NCBI GenBank assembly: GCA_963715405.1
Contig: OY970239.1
Span: 2,418,001 to 2,482,000 of the forward strand
Source: JALZKA01 sp963715405
GTDB taxonomy: Bacteria; Actinomycetota; Thermoleophilia; Solirubrobacterales; 70-9
DNA: 64,000 nt
Reading direction: 5' to 3'
Shown here: one piece after another, positions 41,697-51,573 of the stretch
Layout of the letters: each line of letters begins with the position of its first letter
How positions within the stretch are numbered: position 1 is the stretch's first letter
The notes under the pieces: generated by a model
What the model saw: the letters and a program-made list of their open reading frames with translations, nothing else
What the model was told of the DNA's origin: nothing
The model's database searches: none
Position numbers and translations under genes: made by a program

Positions 41697-42195
41697 CCCG
41701 ATGGAGACTACGGATCTCAAGGCGTCCGAGGTGCCGCCTACCTTCCGTCCTGCGGCCAGTGAAACCGCCGCCGGCGTGCCGCCGGGCTTCTGCCGCCCGC
41801 ACCGCCGAGCGACCGGGGCGCAACCTCGGAGAGCTGGGCGTCGCCAGATCCCCCCGGGAGCGGATCGGCGGCTAGCCCGCCCGCTCTCCCTCAAGTATCA
41901 GGCGGCCCCCGAAGGGAAGGCCGCGCCATCTCAGGGCAAAGAGAAAGCGGTCCAGTGGAGACTCTGCGCTGCCTGCCTCACTCGTAGCCTTCGAGTGATG
42001 AAGCTTTGCGAGTCTCCTTCGAGAGTGACTCCACCATGGCTTCGGTGGCTCGTTCTCTCTCCTGAACCGCAAGATGGAACCTAGACACAGATTTCCCCCA
42101 CGTCAAGGGGGTCGGCGAGGTCCACCCCGCAATTTGCGACAAACCCCGCTTGTCGGTTGCGCCGGAGGGCTGCCAACGGTAGTTTCCCCAAGGGG
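41697..42195. other. 499-nt intergenic region between divergent genes
   Basis: I see no convincing gene here; the open frames on both strands look noncoding. The region must hold the promoters of the MoxR operon and of the glycine-rich protein gene. Two related short dyads lie at its right end: CCCCC (42095-42099) facing GGGGG (42107-42111), each preceded or followed by TTT/AA-type context, and TCCCCAAGGGGA at 42185-42196, which touches the ATG at 42196. Confidence 0.5.
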
Positions 42196-44235
42196 ATGAC
42201 TGAACCGGCGCTGCGAGGCAGCTATTTGATGGCGTGCGTGGGCGCTCTCCTCTGTGTGCTGGGCTCGTCGAGCCAGGCTGCGGCCGCGGTGGAGAAACCA
42301 GACTTGCGCGTCACGGCGCTCACCAACCCTCCGGCGACCGTGGTGCAGGGAGGCAGCTTTCAGGTCACCGATACAACCAAGAATGTGGGTCTGAAAACGG
42401 CGGCCAGAACCAGAACCCATTGCTTTCTGGCGCCGCCGGGCGGAGGACCAGTAGACCGAGTGAAGGTGGGCGAGCGAAGAGTGAAGCGCCTCTTGCCGGG
42501 CCGGCAGCAGTCGGGCACCTGCGTCGCCGCGATCCCAGGCGAGATGGAGCCAGGCACGTATCGAGTGGTGGCCTGCGCGGACGGGAACCAGACTGTGAGC
42601 GAGCGTAGGGAGTCGAACAACTGCCGGACAAGCGCCGGCTCCGTCGAGGTCCAATGCGCCTCCGTGGCCGACGTCCCGGATCCATCATTCGCGGACACCA
42701 ATTGCGACGGAATCGACGGCGCGATCGCTGATGCCGTCTTCGTCTCGAGCCAAGGCTTGGACGGACCGGGGTGCGGGAGCCGCGAGTTCGCGTGCGCCAC
42801 GATCGGGACTGGGTTCACCCGGGCGGTGGCCGCGGGCAAGGATCACGTCTACGTCGCCGGCGGCGTCTACCCGGAGACGGTCGTGGTGGCAAACGGCGTG
42901 AGCATCTACGGTGGCTTCGGGCAGAACTTCGAGCGCGACCCGGGCGAGGCGACGGGCACCACCGCGGTGAAGATCACCGGCGGCGGCGCAACGACGCTCC
43001 CGAGCGAAGACCCGCAGTGGATTACGCTCCTCGCCCACGCGCTTACTGAACCGAGCGTGATCTCAGATCTCGAGGTGGTCGGTCAGAACGTCACCGAACA
43101 GCTCGGGAGCGGGCAGGGCAAGAGTTCCTACGGGATCGTCGTCCGCGACGTGTTAGCGGGCGTGCTCACGATCGAGCGAGTCACGGTCACCGGCGGCAAC
43201 GGAGCCGACGGAGCCGACGGAGCCGCTGGCTCAAGCGCCTCGGGGACGGCGACGGCGGCTATGAACGGCATCGATGGCGGCGCTTCGAACGAGTTCACCA
43301 CAGCCTGTAACAACACGGGCCACGGCGACGGGGGTGACGCCGGTGTAAATGCCGGCGTGACGGGGGCCGGCGGCGGTGCAGGCGGTGACGGCGGCGAGAT
43401 GGATACCAGTTGCGGTATCAGTTCGAACTTCAACGCAACCTCTGGCGACGACGGGACCAACGCCGAGGTCTTCCAGACATCTGGTCCCGGATTCCGCGGA
43501 CCCGGAGGTTCAGGCCGTGACATCTGCCAGGCCGGCGGAGACGGCAACTCTGGAAGAGTTCAGAACGGCTCGGCCGGGACGGGCGCGAGCACTTCGTCGG
43601 GACGCCTGACCGCCAATTACTGGTACGGCAAGGACGGCGGCGCGGGCGGCACCGGCGCGGCCGGCAGTGGCGGTGGAGGTGGCGGTGGATCCGGAGGCTG
43701 CGACGTCGGGACCGATTCCTGGGGCGCCGGTGGCGGCGGTGGCGGCGCCGGTGGCGCTGCGGCCCCGGGGGCAGGCGCCAACGGCAAGGGAGGCGGCGGG
43801 TCGTTCGGCATCTACCTGATCAACGCGGCCCCCACGATCACGGACGTATCGGTGATCCGCGGGAACGGGGGCGACGGGGGCGACGGGGGTGCGGGCGGGC
43901 GAGGACAGCCCGGAGGCCAGGGCGGCACGGGGGGCACCGGCGTCGGCACGGGTAAGGGCGGCGACGGGGGTGACGGCGCCCACGGTGGGCACGGAGGTGG
44001 CGGTGGTGGTGGCGCGGGTGGCATCGTCGCCGGCGTCTTCATCGCCTCGAGCCCGAGCGTGCCGGCGATCACCGGGCTGAGCGTTTCCGGCGGCTCTCCC
44101 GGTATCGGTGGCACGGGCGGCATCAGCGCTCCTGCCGCCACGGGAACGCCCCTCGACGACGGCAACGACGGCGGAGCGGGCGTTGCCGGAACCAGCTACA
44201 CGACGTACACCTGCGCCGCGCCGAGTAGCTGCTAG
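42196..44235 (+). CDS. secreted glycine-rich (PGRS-like) repeat protein with CARDB-like N-terminal domain
   Basis: About 679 residues. A signal peptide (LMACVGALLCVLGSSSQAAAA) is followed by a CARDB-like domain (KPDLRVTALTNPP, VVQGGSFQVTDTTKNVG, VSERRESNNC). After DTNCDGIDG comes a region resembling DUF1565/parallel beta-helix proteins (YVAGGVYPETVVVANGVSIYGGFG). From about residue 330 the sequence is dominated by Gly, Ala, Asp and Ser in GGxGG/GADGADGA runs, like mycobacterial PE-PGRS tails but without a PE domain. Cysteines are paired through the acidic/glycine part. Probably a cell-surface fibrous protein. The frame opens at TTG 42157; ATG 42196 is preferred. Confidence 0.75.
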   Translation: MTEPALRGSYLMACVGALLCVLGSSSQAAAAVEKPDLRVTALTNPPATVVQGGSFQVTDTTKNVGLKTAARTRTHCFLAPPGGGPVDRVKVGERRVKRLLPGRQQSGTCVAAIPGEMEPGTYRVVACADGNQTVSERRESNNCRTSAGSVEVQCASVADVPDPSFADTNCDGIDGAIADAVFVSSQGLDGPGCGSREFACATIGTGFTRAVAAGKDHVYVAGGVYPETVVVANGVSIYGGFGQNFERDPGEATGTTAVKITGGGATTLPSEDPQWITLLAHALTEPSVISDLEVVGQNVTEQLGSGQGKSSYGIVVRDVLAGVLTIERVTVTGGNGADGADGAAGSSASGTATAAMNGIDGGASNEFTTACNNTGHGDGGDAGVNAGVTGAGGGAGGDGGEMDTSCGISSNFNATSGDDGTNAEVFQTSGPGFRGPGGSGRDICQAGGDGNSGRVQNGSAGTGASTSSGRLTANYWYGKDGGAGGTGAAGSGGGGGGGSGGCDVGTDSWGAGGGGGGAGGAAAPGAGANGKGGGGSFGIYLINAAPTITDVSVIRGNGGDGGDGGAGGRGQPGGQGGTGGTGVGTGKGGDGGDGAHGGHGGGGGGGAGGIVAGVFIASSPSVPAITGLSVSGGSPGIGGTGGISAPAATGTPLDDGNDGGAGVAGTSYTTYTCAAPSSC

Positions 44236-44306
44236 GCCGCTACCGAGACCGACCCGGCGCACCCGGCGCACCCGGCGAGCGCGGTAACGAACTACCATCC
44301 CCGGCG

Positions 44307-46753
44307 ATGGGGACCAGGCTCAGGGGAACTGCCGCGGCGCTACTCGCGATCGCCGCCACCGGGCTTGCCGCGGAGGCGGCCGAGGCGAAGCCAATCCGAG
44401 CGGAGATCGTCCGCACGAAGTACGGCATCCCCCACATCAAGGCGAAGACCATCCGCGACCTCGCGGCCGGCTACGCCTACGCCTTCGCCGAGGACAACAT
44501 CTGCACGATCGCGTCGGAGTACGTGACTGTCTCGGCCCGCCGGTCACGGTTCTTCGGCCCGGAGGAGACCTGGACCTTCTCGGGCAACGGCTCGACCTAC
44601 AGGAACGTCGATGCCGACATCTACTTCAAGTGGGTGAGGAAGCAGGGGGCCGTCGAGAAGCTCATCGACGCGAGAGCCTCCGAGCGGGCCCGTCTCCGGC
44701 GTCCAGCAAGCGGAGTCGAGGGCTATGTCAAGGGCTACAACACCTACCTCAGAAGGACCGGCGTCGAGAACATCCCCGACGAGCGCTGCGCGGGCGAGAA
44801 ATGGGTGCGCCCGATCAAGGAGATCGACGTTTACCGGCGCTTCTACCAGCTCGGCATCCTCGCCAGCTCAGGGGCCGTCATCGACGGGATCGCGACGGCG
44901 GCGCCGGTGAGCGGAGCCCAAGCGGAAGCCCAGGAGGCCGAGCAGGCCGAAGCGCTTGAGGACCCCGCCATCCTCGAGCGTCTCCAGCCCGACGTCGGCT
45001 CAAACGCGTACGGGCTCGGCAAGGACGCGACCCGGAACGGAAGGGGCCTGGTTTACGGCAACCCCCACTTTCCCTGGGACGGCTCCGAGCGGCTCTACCA
45101 GACTCATCTCACGATCCCAGGGAAGGTCGACGTCGCCGGGGCCTCGCTCTATGGGGTCCCGCTCGTCCTGATCGGCCACACGCGCGGCCTCGCGTGGTCG
45201 CACACCGTCGCGACGGCTTGGCGCTTCACGCCGTTCAAGCTCCAGCTCGGTCCCAGCCCCTACACCTACGTCGTCGACGGCGAGACGAAGGACATGGAGG
45301 AGACGAGGGTGCGCGTGAGGACCCTCGCGGAAGACGGGACGATCGGCCACGAGACCCGCTCGATCTACTCGACCGAGTACGGGCCGATGGTGACCGACCT
45401 CGTGGGCATCCCGCTGCCGTGGGGAGCGGCGCCGGCTTCGCGCTCGGGGACGTGAACGCCACCAACTTCCGCTACCTCAACCACTTCCTCGCCAACAACA
45501 AGGCGCAAACCGTGCGCCAGTACGACCGCATCCAGCGCCGCTATCAAGGCATCCCGTGGGTCAACTCGCTCGCCGCCGACTCGAGGGGCGAGGCCTACTA
45601 CACGATGCAGGGGGCGATCCCGTACGTCACCGACGAGAAGTCGGCGGAGTGCAACGTGGCTGTGGCGGGCTTCGAGACGCTCGGGCTGCCGATTCTCGAC
45701 GGGTCGCGCGGGGACTGCAACTGGGACAGCTCCCCCGAGGCCGCGGCGCCCGGGACCTTCCCACCGGACGAGGTCCCGACCCAGTTCCGCGACGACTACG
45801 TGGCGAACGGCAACGACTCGCACTGGCTTTCGAACGCCGACGCGCCGCTAACGGGCTTCGATCGGATCATCGGGATCGAGGAGGCAGAGCGAACGGCGCG
45901 TACGCGCATCGGGCTGATCCAGATCGAAGAACGCCTGGCGGGCACCGACGGACTGCCCGGAACGGGGTTCAACCAGGAGCTCCTCGAGGAGGTCGCCTTC
46001 GGGAACCGCCAGTATCTCGGCGAGCTCTGGCGCGACGATCTCGTCACTTTGTGCGAGGCGGCGCCGCTGGGACAGCTGCCTGGCTCGAACGGGCCCGTTG
46101 ACGTCTCGGGTGCCTGCCAGCCACTGGCTGAGTGGAACTTGCGCGACAACCTCAATTCGAACGGCGCCATCCTGTTCCGCCGCTTCGCCGTCAACGCCTA
46201 CGGGAACTTCCAGTGTCTACCTACGGGCCTTCAGGGCGCGACTTGTCCGGGCTCGGAGACGCTTTACACACAGCCGGTCTTCCTGGCCTCCGATCCGGTA
46301 AACACCCCCGGGGGCGGACTGAACATCGCCAACCCGCTGGTAAGCCAAGCGCTTGCCGATGCGGTCACCGACCTCGAGAACGCCGGCATCCCGCTCGACG
46401 CGCCGCTTCGCGGCTACCAGACCGAGGAGCGCGGTGGCGAAGTGATCGACATCCACGGCGGCCCCGGGCTCGGCGTCTTCAACGTGATCTCGGCCCAGTG
46501 GCGGCCCGACGACGGTGGCTACACGAATGTGCCTCACGGCGGCTCCTTCATCATGGCCGCCGAGTTCAAGGACGGCAACTGCCCGGTCCGAGCCGACACC
46601 TTCGTCACCTACGGCCAAACCGAGAACCAGGACTCGCCGCACGCCAACGACTACACGAAGGCGTATTCGCGCAAGGACTGGCACGACGCGCCGTTCTGCG
46701 CCGCAGACGTGCGACGCGAGACGCTCGAGCGCGAGCGCCTGCGCATTCCCTAG
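44307..46753 (+). pseudogene. penicillin acylase-family amidohydrolase, single-base frameshift near 45421-45424
   Basis: A signal peptide (ALLAIAATGLAAEAAEA) precedes a typical alpha chain. The autocatalytic nucleophile is Ser232 in DVGSNAYGLG, the start of the beta chain. At GGGG (45421-45424) the first frame turns into a short unrelated end (stop near 45455), while the -1 frame continues the protein (GSGAGFALGDVNATN to RLRIP) and stops at 46753. One extra G gives an intact 815-residue protein. Family members cleave beta-lactam side chains, acyl-homoserine lactones or other amides. I suspect an indel error, not real loss. Confidence 0.75.
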
Positions 46754-46781
46754 GTACCAGGTACTTCACAGAACGCTCACA
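46753..46781 (+). repeat. 29-nt 3'-end repeat, copy A
   Basis: Begins GGTACCAGGTAC and ends AACGCTCACA; its first base is the last base of the acylase stop codon. It matches copy B (53680-53708) at 25 of 29 positions and copy C (59679-59707, minus strand) at 23 of 29. All three have the same orientation relative to the gene they follow. Confidence 0.65.
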
Positions 46782-46811
46782 CTTACGGGCGCCTCCATAC
46801 CATTCACTCCA

Positions 46812-47720
46812 ATGCGGATCACCGAGGCACTCGCCGGGCCTGAGCCCGTCTTCTCGTTCGAGTTCTTCCCGCCGAAGACGCCGGACGGCCTCGAGCAGCT
46901 CTTCGGGACGGTCGAGACGCTGCGCGCGCTGAGCCCGGACTACGTCTCGGTCACCTACGGCGCGGGCGGGGCCACTCGCGACGGCACCGTCGAGATCGCC
47001 AACCGCATCAAGTCCGAACACGAGATCGAGACGATGGCGCACCTGAGCTGCGTCGGCGAGACCCGCGAGGGACTTGCTCAGATCCTCGACCGCTTCGCTG
47101 AAGCGGGCGTCGAGAACGTTCTGGCACTCCGCGGCGACCCGCCGCGCGGCGAGAGCGCCTTCGCCGCTCCGGAAGGTGGGCTCACCAGTGCGACTGACCT
47201 GACGGAGTTCATCGTCTCGGGCTGGGACTTCACGGTGGGCGGCGCATGCTTTCCCGAGGTCCACCCCGAGGCTGCGAGCCTCGAGGACGACCTCGCCTAC
47301 CTGAAGACGAAGGTGGACGCCGGCGCGAGCTTCCTCATCACGCAGCTCTTCTTCGACAACGACGTCTACTGGAGCTTCGTGGCGGCGGCGCGCGACCGCG
47401 GGATCGACGTCCCGATCATCCCGGGCGTGATTCCCATCGCAAGCTACGCGCAGGTCTCGCGGATCTGCTCGCTTTGCGACGCGACGATTCCGCCCGAGCT
47501 GGACGAGGCACTCGCGGCAATGGGGGGTGATCTCGAGGCCGAGGCGCTGCTGGGCGTCGCTTACGCCTCGCGCCAGTGCGAGGAGCTCCTTGCGGGCGGT
47601 GCCCCGGGCATCCACTTCTATGCGCTCAATCGCGCGCCTGGCACGCGTGCCGTTCTCAGCGCGCTCCGTGCCTCGAGGCCGTGGGAGCGGCTCCGCGAGC
47701 GTGTCGGAAACTCCTCGTGA
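46812..47720 (+). CDS. metF: methylenetetrahydrofolate reductase
   Basis: A 302-residue TIM-barrel flavoprotein: FSFEFFPPKT at the start with the catalytic Glu, YVSVTYGAGG, AHLSCVG, NVLALRGDPP (FAD-binding), ACFPEVHPEA and FLITQLFFDN are all family motifs. It reduces 5,10-methylene-THF to 5-methyl-THF for methionine synthesis. The ATG at 46812 is the natural start; the open frame to 46515 lies over the acylase gene and is not used. The hydrolase gene overlaps its stop (GTGA). Confidence 0.93.
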   Translation: MRITEALAGPEPVFSFEFFPPKTPDGLEQLFGTVETLRALSPDYVSVTYGAGGATRDGTVEIANRIKSEHEIETMAHLSCVGETREGLAQILDRFAEAGVENVLALRGDPPRGESAFAAPEGGLTSATDLTEFIVSGWDFTVGGACFPEVHPEAASLEDDLAYLKTKVDAGASFLITQLFFDNDVYWSFVAAARDRGIDVPIIPGVIPIASYAQVSRICSLCDATIPPELDEALAAMGGDLEAEALLGVAYASRQCEELLAGGAPGIHFYALNRAPGTRAVLSALRASRPWERLRERVGNSS

Positions 47721-48589
47721 GCGGGCCGAACGAGATCATGGACTCAACCAACCCGGTCGACGGGTTCTTCGAATGGAAGGGCTACCGCCTCGCCTACGGC
47801 GACTACGGCTCGGGCGACAAGGCGCTCGTTCTCATGCACGGCCTCCTGATGAACCGCCACATGTTCGATCGCCTCGCCCCTGAGATGGCGTCACGCGGAT
47901 ACCGCGTGATCACGATCGACACCCTCGGCCACGGCGCCTCTGACCGTCCCGAGGAAATGCATCTCTATTCGATGTCCTCCTTCGGCGAGCAGATCGCCGC
48001 CCTCATCGACCATCTCGAGCTCGACCGGCCCGTGGTCGGCGGAACGTCGCTGGGAGCCAACGCGACGCTCGAGTTCGGCGCGGCCTTCCCGGGCAAGGCG
48101 CGCGGCCTCTTCATCGAAATGCCCGTCCTCGACAACGCTCTCCTCGGCGCCGCGCTCGCCTTCACGCCGGTGCTCTTGGGGCTTCGGTTCGGCCAGCCAC
48201 TTCTCCGGCCGCTCTCAGCCCTCCTTCGCCGCTTTCCGCGGACGAGCCTTCTCGTGGACGTCGGTCTCGATTGGCTCCGCCAGGACCCGAGGCCGTCACG
48301 CGCCGTGCTCGAGGGCATCCTCTTTCACCGCACCGCCCCGCCCCACTCCGAGCGGGTCGGCATCGCCGATCCCGCGCTTGTGATCGGTCATCCCTCCGAC
48401 CCCCTCCACCCCTTCTCGGACGCCGGAATGCTGGTCGAGGAGATGAAGAACGCCCGCATCGTGGACGCCAACTCGATCCTCGAATGGCGCATCACGCCGG
48501 GGAGGCTCGACGACATCCTCGAAGAGTTCCTGGCCGAGTCGTACGCGCCGGAAGGTTCTTCCCAGCCTAAGAAGCCGTCGCTAGCCTAA
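47717..48589 (+). CDS. alpha/beta hydrolase
   Basis: A 290-residue hydrolase: VLMHGLLMNRHMFDRL (oxyanion loop), DTLGHGASDRP, and GGTSLGAN as nucleophile elbow with Ser. The third-position histidine expected near the C-terminus is not obvious: the segment reads DANSILEWRITPGRL, without His, so activity may be unusual or the His may lie elsewhere (HPSDPLHPF). GTG at 47717 overlaps the metF stop; ATG at 47738 is an alternative. The role is unknown. Confidence 0.8.
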   Translation: MSGPNEIMDSTNPVDGFFEWKGYRLAYGDYGSGDKALVLMHGLLMNRHMFDRLAPEMASRGYRVITIDTLGHGASDRPEEMHLYSMSSFGEQIAALIDHLELDRPVVGGTSLGANATLEFGAAFPGKARGLFIEMPVLDNALLGAALAFTPVLLGLRFGQPLLRPLSALLRRFPRTSLLVDVGLDWLRQDPRPSRAVLEGILFHRTAPPHSERVGIADPALVIGHPSDPLHPFSDAGMLVEEMKNARIVDANSILEWRITPGRLDDILEEFLAESYAPEGSSQPKKPSLA

Positions 48590-48597
48590 AACGTCGG

Positions 48598-49390
48598 ATG
48601 AGCGGGCGAAAGGAAGAGCGAGAGCGGCTGCGCGAAGAGCGGCTGGCCGCTCAGCGCGCGGCTCAGAGCTCGGACAAGCGGCGCGAGTACCTCGGCTACG
48701 CGGTCGCGGGCCTGATCGTGGCTGCGATGATCGCCGGCGTCGTGGTCGTGATCTCCGGCGGCGGCGAGGACGAGGTTGGGGTCGACGCCGAGGGCCAGGC
48801 TTTCCCGGCTGTCGCGTACATCAACGAGGAGATCGGCGTCGTCCCGGATGGGATCGAGATCGACGGGCGCGACGGCACCGAGCCGCCCCCCGTTGAGAAC
48901 GCCGTCCTGGAGGACGTTGCAGAGCTCGCGAGCTGTGAGCTTCAGCTCGACCTCTCAGAGGAGGGCAACGAACACCTTGATGATCCGGACGTGCCGAAGG
49001 TCGAGTACAAGACGGATCCGCCGACCTCGGGCGACCACTTCGGCGACAGCACCGAAACCGCTTCGGGCGCTCTCGCCGACGGCGCCTACGGCGAGTACCC
49101 ACCGGTCGGCCGCTACGTCCACTCGATGGAGCACGGGCGCGTGATCATTCATTATTCGCCTGACCTTCCCGAAAAGGATCAGCTTGCGATCAAGGGCGTC
49201 TTCGAGGAGTCGCCCGGCGGCGTCATCCTGATTCCTAATCCCGAGATGGAGCTCGGAGGTTGCGGTGGCCTCATGGACCCAGCTGGCAACTTGTGAGACG
49301 TACGAAGGCGCCTCCACGCTCGACCTGATTCGCGCCTTCGTCTCGATCTACCGCAACCAAGGACCCGAGTACTTCCCGTTGAACATCTAG
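48598..49390 (+). pseudogene. DUF3105-family membrane protein, single-base frameshift near 49255
   Basis: A cytosolic charged N-terminus (KEERERLREERLAAQRAA), one helix at about residues 36-58 and a DUF3105 domain with TSGDHFGD and VHSMEHGRVIIHY. In the first frame the protein ends early (DPAGNL, stop near 49296). Removing one G at 49255-49256 restores ELEVAVASW, TCETYEGAS and a normal DUF3105 end (RNQGPEYFPLNI) with the TAG at 49388, for 263 residues. The downstream amidase gene starts 2 nt later. An indel error is the likely cause. Function unknown. Confidence 0.75.
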
Positions 49391-49392
49391 CC

Positions 49393-50445
49393 GTGACTCA
49401 GGGGCAACACAGACTCATCTTGGCCGTGGCGACCGCCGCGGCCGGAATCCTTTTTTCAGGTGCGCCGGCGCCGGCTTCGGCAGGGGTGCCCGAGGTCTCA
49501 AGCTTCTCGCAGGCGCTTGCCGGCACAGATTTTCGAGCGAGTGGACGGGCTGGCGAAGCTGCGGTTCACCGCAGCGCGGTCTTGAGCGCGCCTCGGCGGT
49601 TCGACCTCGCGGGCCTTAGCGGGGTGCTTCGCGAGACGGAGCTCCGGGCGCGCGCGGAGGGCGGCGAGTGGACGGACTGGACGGAGAGCGCCAACGGCGA
49701 CCCGGTCTGGTTCGGCGGCATGGACGAGCTTCAGGTTCGCGCGCGGGGGTGGAGGCCGTCCGGGACGATCGGGTACGCAAGGGTGACGAAGACCGGCTCA
49801 GCGCCCGCGGCCGAGCGCGGCTCCGATTCGGACCGGCCGAGAATCGTCTCTCGCCGGGACTGGGGCGCTAACAAGCGCAACGGCAAGGGCTGCGAGCCGC
49901 GCAAGAGGCCCGACATCGGGGTCGTGAAGGCTGCGAGCGTTCATCACACCGTCTCGGCCGTCAATTACTCCGAACGGGAAGCCCCGGGCATGGTCCTCGC
50001 GATCTGCCGTTTTCACCGCAACGACAACGGCTGGGACGACATCGGCTACAACGCCATCGTCGACCAGTACGGGAACATCTACGAGGGACGCGACGGCGGG
50101 CTCGGCAAGGCGGTCCAAGGAGCCCACGCCGAGGGCGTCAACTCGCAGACGACCGGCGTTGCGATGCTCGGCACCCACACGAATCAGCCGGTCTCGCGAA
50201 AGGCGTTCGGCGGGCTCGCCCAGTGGCTCGCCTGGAAGCTGCCGCACCACGGGCACGAGGCGGACGAAAAGACGACCTTGGTCTCAAGGGGCGGAGGGAC
50301 CGCCCTCTATCCCAACGGCACGCGGTTCAGGGTAAAGCGGATCATCGGTCACCGGGACACCAACCAAACCGAATGCCCCGGGGGCGCCCTCTATCACCAG
50401 CTCCCGGAGCTGCGCAAGAAGGTGCAAAAGAAGATCGACGGCTAG
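49393..50445 (+). CDS. secreted N-acetylmuramoyl-L-alanine amidase (PGRP/amidase_2-like)
   Basis: A signal peptide (LAVATAAAGILFSGAPAPASA) and a 100-residue N-terminal region precede an amidase domain beginning at RIVSRRDWGANKR. The zinc ligands are the first His of VHHTV, one in FHRNDNGWDDIGYNAIVD, and HRDTNQTECPGG (His and Cys). It would cleave the MurNAc-L-Ala bond of peptidoglycan. GTG at 49393 is 2 nt after the DUF3105 stop. Its TAG overlaps the stop of the convergent glycosyltransferase gene (CTAG). Confidence 0.88.
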   Translation: MTQGQHRLILAVATAAAGILFSGAPAPASAGVPEVSSFSQALAGTDFRASGRAGEAAVHRSAVLSAPRRFDLAGLSGVLRETELRARAEGGEWTDWTESANGDPVWFGGMDELQVRARGWRPSGTIGYARVTKTGSAPAAERGSDSDRPRIVSRRDWGANKRNGKGCEPRKRPDIGVVKAASVHHTVSAVNYSEREAPGMVLAICRFHRNDNGWDDIGYNAIVDQYGNIYEGRDGGLGKAVQGAHAEGVNSQTTGVAMLGTHTNQPVSRKAFGGLAQWLAWKLPHHGHEADEKTTLVSRGGGTALYPNGTRFRVKRIIGHRDTNQTECPGGALYHQLPELRKKVQKKIDG

Positions 50446-51573
50446 CGAGTGCCTTCGACCGGCTCCCAACTCGTTGCGGGGCCGTTTCGGATCCGGTCGG
50501 CCAGACCCGCTGCGATCGAGGCCGTGACGGTGACGTAGTAGCGCGCAGAGCCTGAAGGGGAGGATCGGCACGATCCGCGCGAGGGCTGCGCCGAGGAGGA
50601 GCGCCGCCTGCGCCGCGAGCGTGACGGCGTAGACCGCGCCGTCTCCCAGGAGCGCGATGTTCGCTCCCAGGGCAACCAGGTGCAGGAACGGCGTCGCGTA
50701 GCGAAGCGCGCGGTGCGAGACGATCTCGTACGCGTATGTCGGCCCGTAGCCCCTGGGCGAGAGAATCCCGTCGCGCAGGAGGATTCCCCAGGCGCGGTTC
50801 ATCATGCGGCGCTTTCGCTGCCACTCCCCCCGCAGGGTGGGCGCGACGCGCTCCTGCGCTCGGGCCTCCGGCGCATAGATCGCGCGCTTGCCGCTCTTGA
50901 CGGCGAGGAAGGGAAAGCAAAGGTCGTGGCTTCGGTCCGATGGCATCTCGACGTAGGAGTCGCGGCGCACGGCGTAGATCGCACCGTTTCCGGCGGTTAC
51001 GCCGCCCAAGCTCGACTCGAGCGAGCGGACCGCCATCTCGTATCGCCAGTAGGCGCCTTCCTGGCTCGTCCCCTCTGGATCGACGAGACGGACGTGCCCG
51101 CAGACGTAGCCAACGCTCGGGTCGGCCAGGGCATCGGCGAGCTTGCCGACTGCCTCCGGCTCCCACATCGAGTTCGCGTCCGAGAACGCCAGCACCTCGC
51201 CACGGGCAACCTCGACAGCGGCGTTCTGCGCCGCGACCTTGCCGCGTCGCGAGAGCTCGAGCACGTGGTCGGCGCCCGCCGCCCGCGCCAGCTCGGCGGT
51301 TCGGTCCTCCGAGCCGTCGGAGGCGACGATGATCTCCAGTCGCTCTCGCGGATAGTCAGTCTCGAGAGCGTTTGCCACTCGTGCCTCGATCACGCCTTCC
51401 TCGTTGTGTGCGGCGATGATGAGGGAGACGAAAGCGGGCTCCCTCTGGGGAACCAAGAGGCGACGGGGCGACCTTCGCAGCCGGGCGAGCACCGCAAGGG
51501 AGAGCGGATAGGTCACGTGCGTGTGCACGATGAGCGCAGCGCTTGCCCAGAAGGCCACGGCGAGCGCGGTCAT
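50442..51573 (-). pseudogene. glycosyltransferase family 2, membrane-bound, single-base frameshift near 50547
   Basis: An N-terminal helix, then a GT2 domain: FVSLIIAAHNEEGVIEARV, IIVASDGSEDRT (DxD-like region), FSDANSMWEPEA and the late QRKRRMMNRAWG, followed by helices. The first frame ends in an unnatural tail (to 50284), while the next frame carries the expected C-terminus (ARYYVTVTASIAAGLADRIR to WEPVEGTR, stop at 50442). Removing one base at about 50547 gives 376 residues. It probably elongates a surface polysaccharide. It overlaps the next glycosyltransferase gene (ATGA). Probably intact in the organism. Confidence 0.78.

Noticed and set aside
41629..42084. Possible 151-codon gene in the MoxR upstream region
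   Set aside because: It starts inside the MoxR gene on the other strand, lacks a ribosome-binding site and has no protein-like pattern.
44251..44279. Short tandem repeat of CGGCGCACC-type units
   Set aside because: Only two to three 9-nt units in a 70-nt gap; no sign of function or of a CRISPR-like array.
43510..44298. Antisense frames in the glycine-rich gene (262 and 117 codons)
   Set aside because: Pro/Ala-rich complements of glycine codons; a composition artefact.
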